A DNA stretch of 64,000 nucleotides from Blastococcus sp. MG754426. GTDB lineage: Bacteria; Actinomycetota; Actinomycetes; Mycobacteriales; Geodermatophilaceae. Of this stretch, positions 42,287 to 54,326 are shown piece after piece. The position numbers and the translations under genes are program-made. Location of the stretch: assembly GCF_021699055.1 (NCBI RefSeq), contig NZ_SSXC01000012.1, positions 1 to 64,000 on the forward strand, given 5' to 3'. Position 1 is the first letter of the stretch. The number at the start of each line of letters is the position of its first letter. The notes beneath the pieces are model-generated. The model was not told the origin of the DNA. It made no database searches and worked only from the letters and a program-made list of their open reading frames with translations.

Positions 42287-42825
42287 CACTTACCCGTCTT
42301 CCCGACCTTGCGCTTCACGATCTCGCCCTGGTACCGCACACCCTTGCCCTTGTACGGGTCGGGCTTGCGGATCTTGCGGATCTTGGCCGCCACCTCACCG
42401 ACCAGCTGCTTGTCGATCCCGCTGACCCGCAGGCGGGTCGGGGACTCGACCGCGAAGGTGATGCCCTCGGGGGCCTTCACCGGCACGGGGTGGCTGAAGC
42501 CCAGGGCGAACTCGAGGTCCGAGCCGCGCGCCTGGACGCGGTAACCGACACCGACGATCTCGAGGGTCTTCGTGTAGCCCTCGGTCACACCGGTGATCAT
42601 GTTGGCGATCAGAGTCCGCGAGAGCCCGTGCAGGGCGCGGTTCTGCCGCTCGTCGTTGGGGCGCTGCACCCGCAGCGTGCCGTCCTCGTCGCGCTCGACG
42701 GTGATCGGCGCGGCGACCGTGTGGCTCAGCGAGCCCTTCGGGCCCTTCACGCTGACCGTCTGACCGTCGATGGCGACGTCGACACCACCGGGCACGGCGA
42801 TCGGGAGTCGTCCGATCCGTGACAT
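42286..42825 (-). CDS. rplF: 50S ribosomal protein L6
   Basis: This 179-residue L6 (uL6) starts [20 protein letters not shown] and contains [11 protein letters not shown]-type sequence ([20 protein letters not shown]), then [20 protein letters not shown] and [20 protein letters not shown]. Two similar domains make up the protein. It lies between rpsH (15-nt gap) and rplR. Confidence 0.98.
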   Translation of the reverse strand: MSRIGRLPIAVPGGVDVAIDGQTVSVKGPKGSLSHTVAAPITVERDEDGTLRVQRPNDERQNRALHGLSRTLIANMITGVTEGYTKTLEIVGVGYRVQARGSDLEFALGFSHPVPVKAPEGITFAVESPTRLRVSGIDKQLVGEVAAKIRKIRKPDPYKGKGVRYQGEIVKRKVGKTGK

Positions 42826-42840
42826 CTTCGCTCGCTCCTC

Positions 42841-43251
42841 TTACCAGACGTAGGCGAGGACTTCCCCGCCCACGCCCTTCTTGGTCGCCTGCTTGTCGGT
42901 CAGCAGCCCGGTCGAGGTCGAGATGATCGCCACGCCGAGTCCGCCGAGGACCTTGGGCAGTGCGGTGGACTTCGCGTACACCCGCAGACCGGGCTTCGAG
43001 ACCCGGCGGACCCCGGCGATGCTGCGCTCGCGGTTGGGGCCGTACTTCAGGTCGATCACCAGCTGCTTGAAGGGGTTGCCGTCCTTGTCGACGTCGTCCA
43101 CGCGCCAGCCGGCGATGTAGCCCTCCTGCTGGAGGATCTCGGCGATGTGCGTCTTCAGCTTCGACGACGGCATGACCGCGGAGTCGTGGTACGCCTGGTT
43201 GGCGTTGCGCAGACGCGTCAGCATGTCTGCGATGGGGTCGGTCATGGTCAT
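42841..43251 (-). CDS. rpsH: 30S ribosomal protein S8
   Basis: This 136-residue S8 (uS8) starts [20 protein letters not shown] and contains [20 protein letters not shown], the RNA-binding [20 protein letters not shown] and [19 protein letters not shown]. In E. coli S8 represses the spc operon by binding near rplE; whether this holds here cannot be judged. A 167-nt gap with a nested hairpin separates it from rpsZ. Confidence 0.97.
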   Translation of the reverse strand: MTMTDPIADMLTRLRNANQAYHDSAVMPSSKLKTHIAEILQQEGYIAGWRVDDVDKDGNPFKQLVIDLKYGPNRERSIAGVRRVSKPGLRVYAKSTALPKVLGGLGVAIISTSTGLLTDKQATKKGVGGEVLAYVW

Positions 43252-43357
43252 GACGTGAGTGGTGCCTCTCTCGCCGCGGTTCCTCGTGCGCCGGGTCTCG
43301 GGGACTTGGCGCCGGGCCTCTCGGCGATCGGTGGTGCTACTGAAAGGGATGGAACGG

Positions 43358-43408
43358 CCCGGCCGCCGGGTCCCACGACGCGCGGAGCGTGTCGTGGGGG
43401 CGGCCGGG
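43358..43408 (-). terminator. Nested hairpin between rpsZ and rpsH
   Basis: The outer arms CCCGGCCGCC (43358-43367) and GGCGGCCGGG (43399-43408) and the inner arms CCCACGAC (43372-43379) and GTCGTGGG (43391-43398) pair exactly. It lies inside the spc operon, so it is more likely a partial terminator, processing site or regulatory structure than a full stop. Confidence 0.6.
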
Positions 43409-43418
43409 TCCGCCTACT

Positions 43419-43604
43419 TCACCAGGAGCTCTTGCGCACGCCGGGGAGCTCCCCGGCGTGGGCCATCTCCCGCAGGCAGATCCGGCACAGGCCGAACTTG
43501 CGGAAGACCGAGTGCGGGCGACCGCACCGCTGGCAGCGGGTGTAACCGCGCACCTTGAACTTCGGGGTGCGGGCCGCCTTGTTGATCAGCGCCTTCTTGG
43601 CCAT
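43419..43604 (-). CDS. rpsZ: 30S ribosomal protein S14 type Z
   Basis: This 61-residue S14 (uS14) of the short zinc-binding type has Cys24, Cys27, Cys40 and Cys43 (TRCQRCGRP and [19 protein letters not shown]). It starts [20 protein letters not shown]. Actinobacteria often have a second, zinc-independent S14 elsewhere that replaces it under zinc starvation; none is in this window. Confidence 0.97.
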   Translation of the reverse strand: MAKKALINKAARTPKFKVRGYTRCQRCGRPHSVFRKFGLCRICLREMAHAGELPGVRKSSW

Positions 43605-43623
43605 CTCTTCTCTCCTGCCCGGC

Positions 43624-44208
43624 TCAGCGGACGGTCGTGACGACGGGCTGGCCGGCGAAGGGGAAGCCGAGCTGCCGGAGCAGCTCGCGACCCTCCTCGT
43701 CGTTGGTCGCGGTGGTGACCAGGGTGATGTCCATCCCGCGGGGACGGTCGATCTTGTCGACGTCGATCTCGCGGAACATCGACTGCTCGGTCAGACCGAA
43801 CGTGTAGTTGCCGTTGCCGTCGAACTGCTTGGCGTTCAGCCCGCGGAAGTCGCGGATGCGGGGCAGGGCCAGCGACAGCAGACGGTCGAGGAACTCCCAC
43901 ATGCGGTCGCCGCGGAGGGTGACCTTCGCGCCGATCGGCATGCCCTCGCGCAGCTTGAACTGGGCGATGGACTTGCGGGCCCGGACGACGGCCGGCTTCT
44001 GCCCGGTGATGGCGGTGAGGTCGCGGACCGCGCCGTCCATCAGCTTGGCGTCGCGGGTGGCCTCGCCGACGCCCATGTTGACGACGATCTTCGTCAGGCG
44101 CGGGATCTGCATGACGTTCTCGTAGCCGAACTCCGACTGGAGCGCCGGGACGATCGTCTCGCGGTAGTGGGCGAGCATGCGGGGCAGCTCACGGGTGGGT
44201 GCGCTCAT
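43624..44208 (-). CDS. rplE: 50S ribosomal protein L5
   Basis: This 194-residue L5 (uL5) binds 5S rRNA and contacts the P-site tRNA. It shows [60 protein letters not shown], and [20 protein letters not shown] near the end. The ATG at 44208 lies 5 nt after the rplX stop. Confidence 0.98.
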   Translation of the reverse strand: MSAPTRELPRMLAHYRETIVPALQSEFGYENVMQIPRLTKIVVNMGVGEATRDAKLMDGAVRDLTAITGQKPAVVRARKSIAQFKLREGMPIGAKVTLRGDRMWEFLDRLLSLALPRIRDFRGLNAKQFDGNGNYTFGLTEQSMFREIDVDKIDRPRGMDITLVTTATNDEEGRELLRQLGFPFAGQPVVTTVR

Positions 44209-44213
44209 GAGGT

Positions 44214-44561
44214 TCAGAGGTCCTTACCGGTGCGCCGCGAGACCCGGATGCTGCGGCCTTCCTCGTCCTTGCGGTATCCGACCCGGGTCGGCTTCTCCTC
44301 GGAGTCGACCACCATCACGTTGCTCACGTGGATGGCCGCCTCCTGCGTGACGATCCCGCCCTGCTGGGCGCCGCGCTGGTTCGAGCTGATGCGGGTGTGC
44401 TTGCGCACGCGGCCCACGCCCTCGACCAGCACGCGCTGGAGCTTCGGGTAGGCGGCGATGACGCGCCCCTTGGCACCCTTGTCCTTGCCGGACAGGACCA
44501 GGACGGTGTCGCCCTTCTTGACCTTCATCGACGGCGTCTTGCCGTTGCTGGCGGCAGCCAT
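44214..44561 (-). CDS. rplX: 50S ribosomal protein L24
   Basis: This 115-residue L24 (uL24) has the KOW motif in [20 protein letters not shown] followed by [20 protein letters not shown] and [21 protein letters not shown] chose the ATG at 44561, with GGAGGT 9 nt upstream; a GTG at 44567 that overlaps the rplN stop would be only 3 nt from the same site. The first 13 residues are a short extension. Confidence 0.96.
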   Translation of the reverse strand: MAAASNGKTPSMKVKKGDTVLVLSGKDKGAKGRVIAAYPKLQRVLVEGVGRVRKHTRISSNQRGAQQGGIVTQEAAIHVSNVMVVDSEEKPTRVGYRKDEEGRSIRVSRRTGKDL

Positions 44562-44563
44562 GA

Positions 44564-44932
44564 TCACAGCACCTCCGGGGCGAGCGAGATGATCCGCATG
44601 AAGCGCTTGTCGCGGAGCTCCCGGCCGACGGGCCCGAAGATGCGCGTGCCGCGCGGGTCGCCGCTGTCGCGGATGATCACCGCTGCGTTCTCGTCGAAGC
44701 GGATGTAGGAGCCGTCGGGACGACGCCGCTCCTTGACCGTGCGGACGACGACGGCCTTGACCACGTCGCCCTTCTTGACGCCGGCACCCGGCAGCGCATC
44801 CTTCACGGTGCCGACGATCACGTCGCCGATGCCCGCGTAGCGTCGCCCGGAGCCACCGAGAACCCGGATGCAGAGGATTTCCTTCGCACCGGTGTTGTCG
44901 GCGACCCGCAGCCGCGACTCCTGCTGGATCAC
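44564..44932 (-). CDS. rplN: 50S ribosomal protein L14
   Basis: This 122-residue L14 (uL14) begins [20 protein letters not shown] and contains [40 protein letters not shown] and the end [20 protein letters not shown]. The GTG at 44932 is the first codon after the spc boundary region. It is the first gene of the spc operon. Confidence 0.98.
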   Translation of the reverse strand: MIQQESRLRVADNTGAKEILCIRVLGGSGRRYAGIGDVIVGTVKDALPGAGVKKGDVVKAVVVRTVKERRRPDGSYIRFDENAAVIIRDSGDPRGTRIFGPVGRELRDKRFMRIISLAPEVL

Positions 44933-44956
44933 GTCCTACTCCCCAATACTTGTGGT

Positions 44957-45052
44957 GACAGCCGGGCCGGAACGGTGAACCGGCTGTCCGGTACCCGCGT
45001 GCGGACGCACCGGCGACTGCTGCCGCCGGTGCGTCCGAAGCGCGGGTACCGG
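44957..45052 (-). terminator. Two-tier hairpin at the S10/spc operon boundary
   Basis: The outer arms CCGGTACCCGCG (44988-44999) and CGCGGGTACCGG (45041-45052) and the inner arms GGACGCACCGGCG (45003-45015) and CGCCGGTGCGTCC (45024-45036) pair exactly. A second inverted repeat, GACAGCCGG/CCGGCTGTC (44957-44965 and 44980-44988), follows downstream on the minus strand. Together they probably end the S10 operon after rpsQ and lie just before rplN. Confidence 0.8.
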
Positions 45053-45127
45053 GATGCGGCGCGCACTCGAGGCGCGCGCCAGTCGTCCAGGGTACTCCTA
45101 CCCGTCACGACCCCGGAGGGTCGCCTC

Positions 45128-45418
45128 TTACTTGGCCTTCTCGATGACCTCGACCAGCCGCCACCGCTTGGTGGCCGACGTGGGCCGGGTCTCCATGATC
45201 TGCACGCGGTCGCCGACGCCGGCGACCCCCTGCTCGTCGTGGGCCTTCAGCTTGCTGGTCCGGCGGATGACCTTGCCGTACAGGCCGTGCTTCACGCGGT
45301 CCTCGACCTCGACGACGATGGTCTTCTCCATCTTGTCGCTGACGACCAGGCCCTCGCGGACCTTGCGGTAGCCACGGCCGGCCAGGCCGGGGCCGGACGA
45401 CTGCTGGGTCTCGCTCAT
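45128..45418 (-). CDS. rpsQ: 30S ribosomal protein S17
   Basis: This 96-residue S17 (uS17) has an N-terminal extension of about 15 residues, then [40 protein letters not shown] and [20 protein letters not shown]. The ATG overlaps the rpmC stop as ATGA. It is the last gene of the S10 operon. Confidence 0.97.
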   Translation of the reverse strand: MSETQQSSGPGLAGRGYRKVREGLVVSDKMEKTIVVEVEDRVKHGLYGKVIRRTSKLKAHDEQGVAGVGDRVQIMETRPTSATKRWRLVEVIEKAK

Positions 45419-45648
45419 GCCACACCCTCGCTCGGGGCGACCGAGAGACCCAGCTCGCGCTCGCGCATGATCGTGTAGATCCGGGCGATGTCGCGGCGGA
45501 CGGTCTGCAGTCGCCGGTTGTTGTCCAGCTGGCCGGTGGCCACCTGGAACCGCAGGTTGAACAGTTCTTCCTTCGACTCGCGCAGCCGCGAGGCGAGCTC
45601 GTCCACGGAGAGCTCGCGCAGCTCGGGAGCGGTCAGACCAGCGGCCAT
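45415..45648 (-). CDS. rpmC: 50S ribosomal protein L29
   Basis: This 77-residue L29 (uL29) is two helices: [20 protein letters not shown] and [20 protein letters not shown], then [19 protein letters not shown]. The ATG at 45648 shares a base with the rplP stop (TGATG) and has AAGGAG 7 nt upstream; a GTG one codon earlier is less well spaced. Confidence 0.97.
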   Translation of the reverse strand: MAAGLTAPELRELSVDELASRLRESKEELFNLRFQVATGQLDNNRRLQTVRRDIARIYTIMRERELGLSVAPSEGVA

Positions 45649-46064
45649 CACACTTCTCCTTCACGCGTGATGAAGCGGCACTTCATCGGCAGCTTGTGGA
45701 TCGCGCGGCGCATGGCCTCGCGGGCCACGGGCTCGGCGACACCGGACAGCTCGAACAGCACGCGGCCGGGCTTGACGTTGGCCACCCACCACTCGGGCGA
45801 ACCCTTACCGGAACCCATGCGGGTCTCGGCGGGCTTCTTCGTCAGCGGGCGGTCGGGGTAGATCGAGATCCACACCTTCCCGCCACGACGGATGTGCCGG
45901 GTCATCGCGATACGCGCTGACTCGATCTGCCGGTTGGTGACGTAGGCCGGCTCCAGGGCCTGGATGGCGTACTCACCGAAGTTGATCTCGGTGCCGCCCT
46001 TGGCCCGGCCGGAGCGGCTCGGGTGGTGCTGCTTGCGGTGCTTGACGCGCCGTGGGATGAGCAT
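45648..46064 (-). CDS. rplP: 50S ribosomal protein L16
   Basis: This 138-residue L16 (uL16) begins [20 protein letters not shown] and contains [40 protein letters not shown] and [20 protein letters not shown]. The loop around MGSGKG reaches the peptidyl-transferase region. It starts 3 nt after the rpsC stop. Confidence 0.98.
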   Translation of the reverse strand: MLIPRRVKHRKQHHPSRSGRAKGGTEINFGEYAIQALEPAYVTNRQIESARIAMTRHIRRGGKVWISIYPDRPLTKKPAETRMGSGKGSPEWWVANVKPGRVLFELSGVAEPVAREAMRRAIHKLPMKCRFITREGEV

Positions 46065-46067
46065 GGC

Positions 46068-46979
46068 TCAGCTCTCCGTGTTCTCGGTGGCCGTCGTCTC
46101 GGCGGCCGCGGTGGCCTCCGGGCCGGCGACCTCGGCGACGGTCGTCTCGGGAGCGACCTCGCCGGACGTGGCGGCGACGGTGCTCTCGGCGGTGTCCACG
46201 GCCGGGCCGGTCGTGGAGGCGGCGGCGCGGCCGGCCTCGGTGCCACCGGCGGTGGTGCCCGAGGAGCCCGAGCGGCGCTGGGGCCGCTGCGCGCGCTCAC
46301 GGCGCTGCTGACGCTGGGCGAGGGCCTCGAGGGCCTCCCGCTCGGCGCGCGAGCCGCTGACGTCGCCCTTGTAGATCCACACCTTGACGCCGATGCGACC
46401 GAAGGTCGTCCGGGCCTCGTAGATGCCGTAGTCGATGTTCGCGCGGAGCGTGTGCAGGGGCACGCGACCCTCGCGGTAGAACTCCGACCGGCTCATCTCG
46501 GTCCCGCCGAGGCGACCCGAGCACTGCACCCGGATGCCCTTGACCTGCGGGCTGCGCTGGGCCGACTGCATGGCCTTGCGCATCGCGCGGCGGAAGCTGA
46601 CCCGGCTGGAGAGCTGCTCGGCGACACCCTGGGCGACCAGCTGCGCGTCCGACTCGGGGTTCTTGACCTCGAGGATGTTCAGCTGCACCTGCTTGCCGGT
46701 GAGCTTCTCGAGCTCCCCGCGGATGCGGTCGGCCTCGGCGCCGCGGCGGCCGATGACGATGCCCGGGCGGGCGGTGTGGATGTCGACGCGGACCCGGTCC
46801 CGGGTGCGCTCGATCTCCACCTTGGAGATGCCGGCCCGCTCCATGCCCTTGGACATGAGCTTGCGGATCGCGACGTCTTCCTTGACGTAGTCCTTGTACA
46901 GCTTGTCCGCGTACCACCGGGACTTGTAGTCGGTGGTGATCCCGAGCCGGAACCCGTGCGGGTTGACCTTCTGACCCAC
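46068..46979 (-). CDS. rpsC: 30S ribosomal protein S3 with low-complexity tail
   Basis: Residues 1-220 are a normal S3 (uS3): [20 protein letters not shown], the KH domain with [20 protein letters not shown], and [20 protein letters not shown]. The last 80 residues are Ala/Thr/Glu/Gly-rich ([33 protein letters not shown]), an extension that varies among actinobacteria and is probably disordered. The GTG at 46979 overlaps the rplV stop by one base. Confidence 0.97.
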   Translation of the reverse strand: MGQKVNPHGFRLGITTDYKSRWYADKLYKDYVKEDVAIRKLMSKGMERAGISKVEIERTRDRVRVDIHTARPGIVIGRRGAEADRIRGELEKLTGKQVQLNILEVKNPESDAQLVAQGVAEQLSSRVSFRRAMRKAMQSAQRSPQVKGIRVQCSGRLGGTEMSRSEFYREGRVPLHTLRANIDYGIYEARTTFGRIGVKVWIYKGDVSGSRAEREALEALAQRQQRRERAQRPQRRSGSSGTTAGGTEAGRAAASTTGPAVDTAESTVAATSGEVAPETTVAEVAGPEATAAAETTATENTES

Positions 46980-47446
46980 TATCGGGTCCCTCCCCTCGTG
47001 TTGCTGGTGGACTGCTGGGTGGCCGGGCCCGACTGGCCGGTGTCCCGGCGCGCCTTGCGCGACTTCTGCGCGAGGACGGCGCTGCTGGCCACCTCGCTCA
47101 CCTCGACGGTGATGTGGCTGGTCCGCTTGTTGATGCGGAACGCCCGACCCTGCGCCCGCGGACGGATCCGCTTGAGCGTGGGGCCCTCGTCGACGTAGGC
47201 CGCGCTGACCACGAGCGCCGCCGGGTCCAGCTGCAGGTTGTGCTCGGCGTTGGCCACCGCGCTGGCCACGACCTTGGCGACCGGCTCACTGGCCGACTGC
47301 GGGGCGAAGCGCAGCAGCGCCAGGGCCTCGTCGGTCGGCAGGTAGCGGATCAGGTCCACCACGCGGCGGGCCTTCATGGGGGTCACGCGGACGAACCGGG
47401 CCGTAGCCCGGGCGACCGGCGCCTCCTGTCCCAACTGGGAAGTCAT
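46979..47446 (-). CDS. rplV: 50S ribosomal protein L22
   Basis: This 155-residue L22 (uL22) contains [40 protein letters not shown] and the exit-tunnel hairpin region [20 protein letters not shown] then HITVEVSE. The C-terminal 40 residues are a Ser/Thr/Gln-rich extension. It stands between rpsS and rpsC in the usual order. Confidence 0.97.
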   Translation of the reverse strand: MTSQLGQEAPVARATARFVRVTPMKARRVVDLIRYLPTDEALALLRFAPQSASEPVAKVVASAVANAEHNLQLDPAALVVSAAYVDEGPTLKRIRPRAQGRAFRINKRTSHITVEVSEVASSAVLAQKSRKARRDTGQSGPATQQSTSNTRGGTR

Positions 47447-47466
47447 CTGAATCTCTCTCTACCTGG

Positions 47467-47748
47467 TCAGCCCCGCCGCGAGCGGCGGTCGTCCTTGACG
47501 TGCCCGCGGAAGGTGCGCGTGGGCGCGAACTCCCCGAGCTTGTGCCCGACCATCGCCTCGGTGACGAACACCGGGACGTGCTTGCGACCGTCGTGCACCG
47601 CGAGGGTGTGGCCGAGCATGTCCGGGATGATCGTCGAGCGGCGTGACCAGGTACGGATCACGTTCTTGGTGCCCTTGGCGTTCTGGGCGTCCACCTTGGC
47701 GAGCAGGTGGTCGTCGACGAACGGGCCCTTCTTCAGGCTGCGTGGCAT
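47467..47748 (-). CDS. rpsS: 30S ribosomal protein S19
   Basis: This 93-residue S19 (uS19) starts [20 protein letters not shown] and contains [40 protein letters not shown] and [14 protein letters not shown]. It forms the 30S head together with S13. The ATG lies 23 nt after the rplB stop. Confidence 0.98.
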   Translation of the reverse strand: MPRSLKKGPFVDDHLLAKVDAQNAKGTKNVIRTWSRRSTIIPDMLGHTLAVHDGRKHVPVFVTEAMVGHKLGEFAPTRTFRGHVKDDRRSRRG

Positions 47749-47771
47749 ATCTGTCGGACTCCTCTACCCGC

Positions 47772-48605
47772 TCAGCGCTTCTTGTTGGTGCGCCGGCGGC
47801 GCACGATCAGGGCGTCACTGGCCTTGCGCTTGCGCGTCCGGCCCTCCGGCTTGCCCTTCGGGTTCACCGGGTGGCGACCACCGGAGGTCTTGCCCTCACC
47901 ACCACCGTGCGGGTGGTCCACCGGGTTCATGGCGACACCGCGGACGGTCGGGCGCTTGCCCTTCCACCGCATGCGGCCGGCCTTGCCCCAGTTGATGTTC
48001 GACTGCTCAGCGTTGCCCACCTCGCCGACGGTCGCGCGGCAGCGCACGTCGACGTTGCGGATCTCGCCCGACGGCATGCGCAGCTGCGCGTACCGGCCCT
48101 CACGGGCGACCAGCTGGACGCTGGTCCCCGCGGAGCGGGCGATCTTGGCGCCGCCACCGGGACGGAGCTCGATGGCGTGAACCACGGTGCCGACCGGGAT
48201 GTTCCGCAGCGGCAGGTTGTTGCCCGGCTTGATGTCGGCCGCGGGGCCGCACTCCACCGTGTCGCCCTGCTTGAGCCGCGCCGGCGCGATGATGTAGCGC
48301 TTCTCGCCGTCGGCGAAGTGCAGCAGCGCGATGCGCGACGTGCGGTTGGGGTCGTACTCGATGTGCGCGACCTTGGCCGGCACGCCGTCCTTGTCGGCCC
48401 GGCGGAAGTCGATCACCCGGTAGGCGCGCTTGTGCCCGCCGCCCTGGTGGCGAGCGGTGACCTTCCCGTGCACGTTGCGCCCGCCACGACCGTGCAGCGG
48501 TCGGACCAGCGACTTCTCGGGGTGGTCTCGCGTGACCTCGGCGAAGTCGGCGACGCTGGAGCCGCGGCGGCCCGGCGTCGTCGGCTTGTACTTGCGGATA
48601 GCCAT
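47772..48605 (-). CDS. rplB: 50S ribosomal protein L2
   Basis: This 277-residue L2 (uL2) starts [20 protein letters not shown] and has [20 protein letters not shown], then the functionally important [20 protein letters not shown] with the conserved His, and ends [10 protein letters not shown]2 helps assemble subunits and the peptidyl-transferase centre. It follows rplW after a 44-nt gap. Confidence 0.98.
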   Translation of the reverse strand: MAIRKYKPTTPGRRGSSVADFAEVTRDHPEKSLVRPLHGRGGRNVHGKVTARHQGGGHKRAYRVIDFRRADKDGVPAKVAHIEYDPNRTSRIALLHFADGEKRYIIAPARLKQGDTVECGPAADIKPGNNLPLRNIPVGTVVHAIELRPGGGAKIARSAGTSVQLVAREGRYAQLRMPSGEIRNVDVRCRATVGEVGNAEQSNINWGKAGRMRWKGKRPTVRGVAMNPVDHPHGGGEGKTSGGRHPVNPKGKPEGRTRKRKASDALIVRRRRTNKKR

Positions 48606-48649
48606 TGCTGACTCAGTCCTCTATCTCTGGTCCGAACGGTCCGGGCGCG

Positions 48650-48952
48650 TCAGGCGCCGGGACCACCGAAGATCTCGATGCGGTCGCCGGCAGCCACGGA
48701 GACGATGGCGCGCTTGGTGTCCTTGCGCTTGCCCATCTGCGCGCCGCGGCTGCGCTTGCGCTTGCCCTGGCGGTTGATCGTGTTCACGCCGAGGACCTTC
48801 ACCTTGAAGATCTGCTCGACCGCGATCTTGATCTGCGTCTTGTTGGCGTCCGGGCGCACGATGAACGTGTACTGGTTGCCGTCGAGCAGCCCGTAGCTCT
48901 TCTCCGAGATGACCGGGGCGAGCAGGACGTCCCGGGGGTCGCGGACGCTCAT
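48650..48952 (-). CDS. rplW: 50S ribosomal protein L23
   Basis: This 100-residue L23 (uL23) sits at the tunnel exit and binds trigger factor and SRP. It contains [40 protein letters not shown] and [20 protein letters not shown]. The ATG overlaps the rplD stop as ATGA. Confidence 0.98.
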   Translation of the reverse strand: MSVRDPRDVLLAPVISEKSYGLLDGNQYTFIVRPDANKTQIKIAVEQIFKVKVLGVNTINRQGKRKRSRGAQMGKRKDTKRAIVSVAAGDRIEIFGGPGA

Positions 48953-49725
48953 GCCTTCTCCTCGGTGGTCTCTTCGACAGTGCCCTCGCCGGCGGCGGGA
49001 GCGATGGAGGGGATGCCACCCGGCGTCTCGTGGGTGGCGAGGTCGGGCAGGTCGGCGCCGGAGCGCTTGCCCTTGGCCGGGCCCGCCACGAACTCCGCCA
49101 GCGCCGTCTCGGTGAAGACCACCTCGTCGGACACGAGCACGTCGTAGGTGTTGAGCTGACCGGCCTCGATCAGGTGGACCTCGGGCACGTTGCGCAGGCT
49201 CACCCAGTTGAGGACGTCGTCGCGGTCGAGGACCACGAGGACGCGCCCGGCCTGGGTGACGGCCTTGAGCGTCGCCAGGGCGGCCTTCGTCTTCGGGGCG
49301 TCGCCGTCGACGAACGCGGAGACCACGTGCACCCGGCCCTCGCGGGCCCGGTCGGAGAGGGCACCGCGCAGGGCGGCGGCCTTCATCTTCTTCGGGGTCT
49401 TCTGCTCGTAGTTGCGCGGCTGCGGGCCGTGGACGGTGCCACCGCCGGCGAACTGCGGCGCGCGGGTCGAGCCCTGGCGGGCGCGACCGGTGCCCTTCTG
49501 GCGGTACGGCTTGGCGCCACCACCGCTGACCTGGCCGCGCGTCTTCGTGGCGTGCGTGCCCTGGCGGGCGGCAGCCAGCTGCGCGACGACGACCTGGTGC
49601 ATCAGGGAGACGTTCGCGCTGGCGTCGAAGAGCTCACCGGGCAGCGTCACGCTGCCGGAGGTCTCCCCCGCCGGGGTGCGGACGTCGACCTGGCGGTCGG
49701 TGCGCGTCTCGGTCGATGAGGTCAC
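48949..49725 (-). CDS. rplD: 50S ribosomal protein L4
   Basis: This 258-residue L4 (uL4) has [20 protein letters not shown], the tunnel loop [20 protein letters not shown] and [20 protein letters not shown], and ENVLVVL-like sequence ([20 protein letters not shown]). An acidic/Thr-rich extension of about 35 residues forms the C-terminus. The GTG overlaps the rplC stop (GTGA). Confidence 0.97.
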   Translation of the reverse strand: MTSSTETRTDRQVDVRTPAGETSGSVTLPGELFDASANVSLMHQVVVAQLAAARQGTHATKTRGQVSGGGAKPYRQKGTGRARQGSTRAPQFAGGGTVHGPQPRNYEQKTPKKMKAAALRGALSDRAREGRVHVVSAFVDGDAPKTKAALATLKAVTQAGRVLVVLDRDDVLNWVSLRNVPEVHLIEAGQLNTYDVLVSDEVVFTETALAEFVAGPAKGKRSGADLPDLATHETPGGIPSIAPAAGEGTVEETTEEKA

Positions 49726-50387
49726 TTGTCGTCACTCCCCACGGGGCCGCCCTTGACGGCCGAACGGACGAGCACGAGGCCGCCCTTCGGGCCGGGGATG
49801 GCGCCCTTGATCAGCAGCAGACCGCGCTCGGTGTCCACCTTGTGGACGACCAGCGACAGGGTGGTGGTCTTGACCGCACCCATGCGGCCGGCCATGCGCA
49901 GGCCCTTGAAGACCCGGCCGGGCGTCGAGGCGCCACCGATGGAGCCCGGCGACCGGTGCTTGCGCTGGGTGCCGTGCGCCGCGCCGAGGCCCTTGAAGCC
50001 GTGACGCTTCATGACGCCGGCGGTGCCCTTGCCCTTGCTGGTGCCGATGACGTCGACCTTCGCGACGCCGTCGAACACCTCGGTGGTCAGCTCCTGGCCG
50101 ACCGTGTAGCTCCCCGCGTCCGAGGTGCGCAGCTCCACCAGGTGGCGCCGCGGCGTCACGCCCGCCTTGGTGAAGTGCCCGCCCTCGGGCTTGTTCACCT
50201 TGCGCGGGTCGATCTCACCGAACCCGAGCTGGACGGCCGAGTAGCCGTCCACCTCGGGGGTGCGCACCTGGGTCACCACACACGGACCCGCCTTGACGAC
50301 GGTCACCGGCACGAGGCGGTTGTTCTCGTCGAAAACCTGGGTCATCCCCAGCTTCTCGCCGAGGAGACCACGGAATGTGCTCGCCAT
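49722..50387 (-). CDS. rplC: 50S ribosomal protein L3
   Basis: This 221-residue L3 (uL3) starts [20 protein letters not shown] and contains [20 protein letters not shown], the loop near the peptidyl-transferase centre, then [20 protein letters not shown]. It begins 15 nt after the rpsJ stop in the S10 operon. Confidence 0.98.
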   Translation of the reverse strand: MASTFRGLLGEKLGMTQVFDENNRLVPVTVVKAGPCVVTQVRTPEVDGYSAVQLGFGEIDPRKVNKPEGGHFTKAGVTPRRHLVELRTSDAGSYTVGQELTTEVFDGVAKVDVIGTSKGKGTAGVMKRHGFKGLGAAHGTQRKHRSPGSIGGASTPGRVFKGLRMAGRMGAVKTTTLSLVVHKVDTERGLLLIKGAIPGPKGGLVLVRSAVKGGPVGSDDK

Positions 50388-50402
50388 GTCTGCTGACTGC
50401 CC

Positions 50403-50708
50403 TTACTGGATGTTGACGTCGACCGAGGCCGGCAGGTCGATGCGCATGAGCGCGTCGACCGTCTTCGGCGTCGGGTCGAGGATGTCGATGAGCCGCTTGT
50501 GGGTCCGCATCTCGAAGTGCTCGAAGGAGTCCTTGTACTTGTGCGGAGACCGGATCACGGCGTACACGTTCTTCTCCGTCGGCAGCGGCACCGGGCCGAC
50601 GACGCGCGCTCCGGTCTTCGTCACCGTGTCCACGATGCGCCGCGCCGAGGCGTCGATGGCCTCGTGGTCGTAGGCCTTCAGCCGGATGCGGATCTTCTGT
50701 CCCGCCAT
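50403..50708 (-). CDS. rpsJ: 30S ribosomal protein S10
   Basis: This 101-residue S10 (uS10, NusE) starts [20 protein letters not shown] and contains [20 protein letters not shown] and [20 protein letters not shown]. Besides the ribosome it takes part in NusB-dependent antitermination. It is the first gene of the S10 operon; the 151 nt upstream contain the tuf terminator and a tandem repeat but no promoter I can call with confidence. Confidence 0.98.
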   Translation of the reverse strand: MAGQKIRIRLKAYDHEAIDASARRIVDTVTKTGARVVGPVPLPTEKNVYAVIRSPHKYKDSFEHFEMRTHKRLIDILDPTPKTVDALMRIDLPASVDVNIQ

Positions 50709-50749
50709 CGCCTGTTCTCGCTCCTGCCGATCGGTTGTGAAAGATCAAG

Positions 50750-50783
50750 TGGGTCTGCTGACCCGGTGGGTCTGGCGACCCGG
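50750..50783. repeat. Tandem 17-bp repeat upstream of rpsJ
   Basis: TGGGTCTGCTGACCCGG (50750-50766) is followed directly by TGGGTCTGGCGACCCGG (50767-50783), with two differences. Each unit is itself an imperfect inverted repeat (GGGTC/GACCC). It lies between rpsJ and the tuf terminator, in the likely promoter or leader of the S10 operon. Confidence 0.65.
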
Positions 50784-50820
50784 GGGTGGCTCCGGCGTCG
50801 CGCGCCCGGAGCCCATGGCC

Positions 50821-50850
50821 GGGCGGCGGCCGGATCCCCGGCCGCCGCCC
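50821..50850 (-). terminator. Perfect 13-bp hairpin after tuf
   Basis: GGGCGGCGGCCGG (50821-50833) and CCGGCCGCCGCCC (50838-50850) pair exactly around ATCC. It lies 9 nt after the tuf stop and should end the str operon. Confidence 0.85.
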
Positions 50851-50859
50851 GTCAGGGTG

Positions 50860-52053
50860 TTACTTGATGATCTTGGTGACGCGCCCGGCGCCCACGGTAC
50901 GGCCACCCTCGCGGATGGCGAACCGGAGACCCTCCTCCATGGCGATGGGCTGGATGAGCTCCACCGTCATCTCGGTGTTGTCGCCCGGCATGACCATCTC
51001 GGTGCCGGCGGGCAGGGTCACGACGCCGGTCACGTCCGTCGTCCGGAAGTAGAACTGGGGACGGTAGTTGTTGAAGAACGGCGTGTGACGGCCACCCTCG
51101 TCCTTCGAGAGGATGTAGACCGAACCCTCGAAGTTGGTGTGCGGGGTGATCGAGCCGGGCTTCACGACGACCTGGCCGCGCTCCACGTCCTCGCGCTTGA
51201 TGCCGCGGAGGAGAAGACCCACGTTGTCGCCGGCCTGGCCCTGGTCGAGCAGCTTGCGGAACATCTCGACGCCGGTGACGGTGGTCTTGGTCGAACCCTC
51301 GCGGATACCGACGATCTCGACCTCCTCGTTCACCTTGACGATGCCGCGCTCGACGCGACCGGTGACGACGGTGCCACGACCGGTGATCGTGAAGACGTCC
51401 TCGACGGGCATGAGGAACGGCTTGTCGATGTCGCGCTCCGGCTCGGGGATCGCGGTGTCGACGGCGTTCATCAGCTCCATGAGCTTGTCGCCCCACTCGG
51501 CGTCGCCCTCGAGCGCCTTGAGCGCCGAGACGCGGACCACCGGGACGTCGTCGCCGGGGAACTCGTACTCGGAGAGCAGCTCGCGAACCTCGAGCTCGAC
51601 GAGCTCCAGGATCTCCTCGTCGTCGACCATGTCGGCCTTGTTCAGCGCGACGACGATGTAGGGGACGCCGACCTGGCGGGCCAGGAGGACGTGCTCCTTG
51701 GTCTGCGGCATCGGGCCGTCGGTGGCGGCGACGACGAGGATCGCGCCGTCCATCTGGGCCGCACCGGTGATCATGTTCTTGATGTAGTCGGCGTGCCCGG
51801 GGCAGTCGACGTGCGCGTAGTGACGGTTCTCCGTCTGGTACTCGACGTGCGCGATCGAGATCGTGATGCCGCGGGCCTTCTCCTCGGGCGCCTTGTCGAT
51901 CTGGTCGAAGGCGGACGCCTCGTTGAGGTCCGGGTACTTGTCGTGCAGGACCTTGGTGATCGCCGCGGTCAGCGTCGTCTTCCCGTGGTCGATGTGCCCG
52001 ATGGTGCCGATGTTGACGTGCGGCTTGGTCCGCTCGAACTTGGCCTTGGCCAC
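50860..52053 (-). CDS. tuf: Elongation factor Tu
   Basis: This 397-residue GTPase delivers aminoacyl-tRNA to the ribosome. It has the G motifs GHIDHGKTT (19-27), DCPGHADY and [10 protein letters not shown], then domains 2 and 3 with [13 protein letters not shown] and the end [14 protein letters not shown]. The GTG at 52053 has GAGGAGAGG about 7 nt upstream. Only one copy is in the window. It follows fusA after 93 nt that contain a short hairpin. Confidence 0.98.
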   Translation of the reverse strand: MAKAKFERTKPHVNIGTIGHIDHGKTTLTAAITKVLHDKYPDLNEASAFDQIDKAPEEKARGITISIAHVEYQTENRHYAHVDCPGHADYIKNMITGAAQMDGAILVVAATDGPMPQTKEHVLLARQVGVPYIVVALNKADMVDDEEILELVELEVRELLSEYEFPGDDVPVVRVSALKALEGDAEWGDKLMELMNAVDTAIPEPERDIDKPFLMPVEDVFTITGRGTVVTGRVERGIVKVNEEVEIVGIREGSTKTTVTGVEMFRKLLDQGQAGDNVGLLLRGIKREDVERGQVVVKPGSITPHTNFEGSVYILSKDEGGRHTPFFNNYRPQFYFRTTDVTGVVTLPAGTEMVMPGDNTEMTVELIQPIAMEEGLRFAIREGGRTVGAGRVTKIIK

Positions 52054-52121
52054 TGGGTTCCTCTCCTCGTGGTTACGCAGGTGGTGCGTGCTCTGGGGGT
52101 TGCGGGCTGTGCTCGGGGAGC

Positions 52122-52139
52122 GCGGGCGGAGCCGCCCGC
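52122..52139 (-). terminator. Short GC hairpin between fusA and tuf
   Basis: GCGGGCGG (52122-52129) and CCGCCCGC (52132-52139) pair exactly with a 2-nt centre, 7 nt after the fusA stop. It may lower or process read-through into tuf. Confidence 0.55.
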
Positions 52140-52146
52140 ATTCCGG

Positions 52147-54246
<2,100 letters not shown>

Positions 54247-54326
54247 TCCTTACCCCTCTTGCTGGTTGTCCGTGTGCGGGTGCCGGGGGTCGCCCGGGAG
54301 TCCCGCCGACGGCGGGCGCTGGTGCG

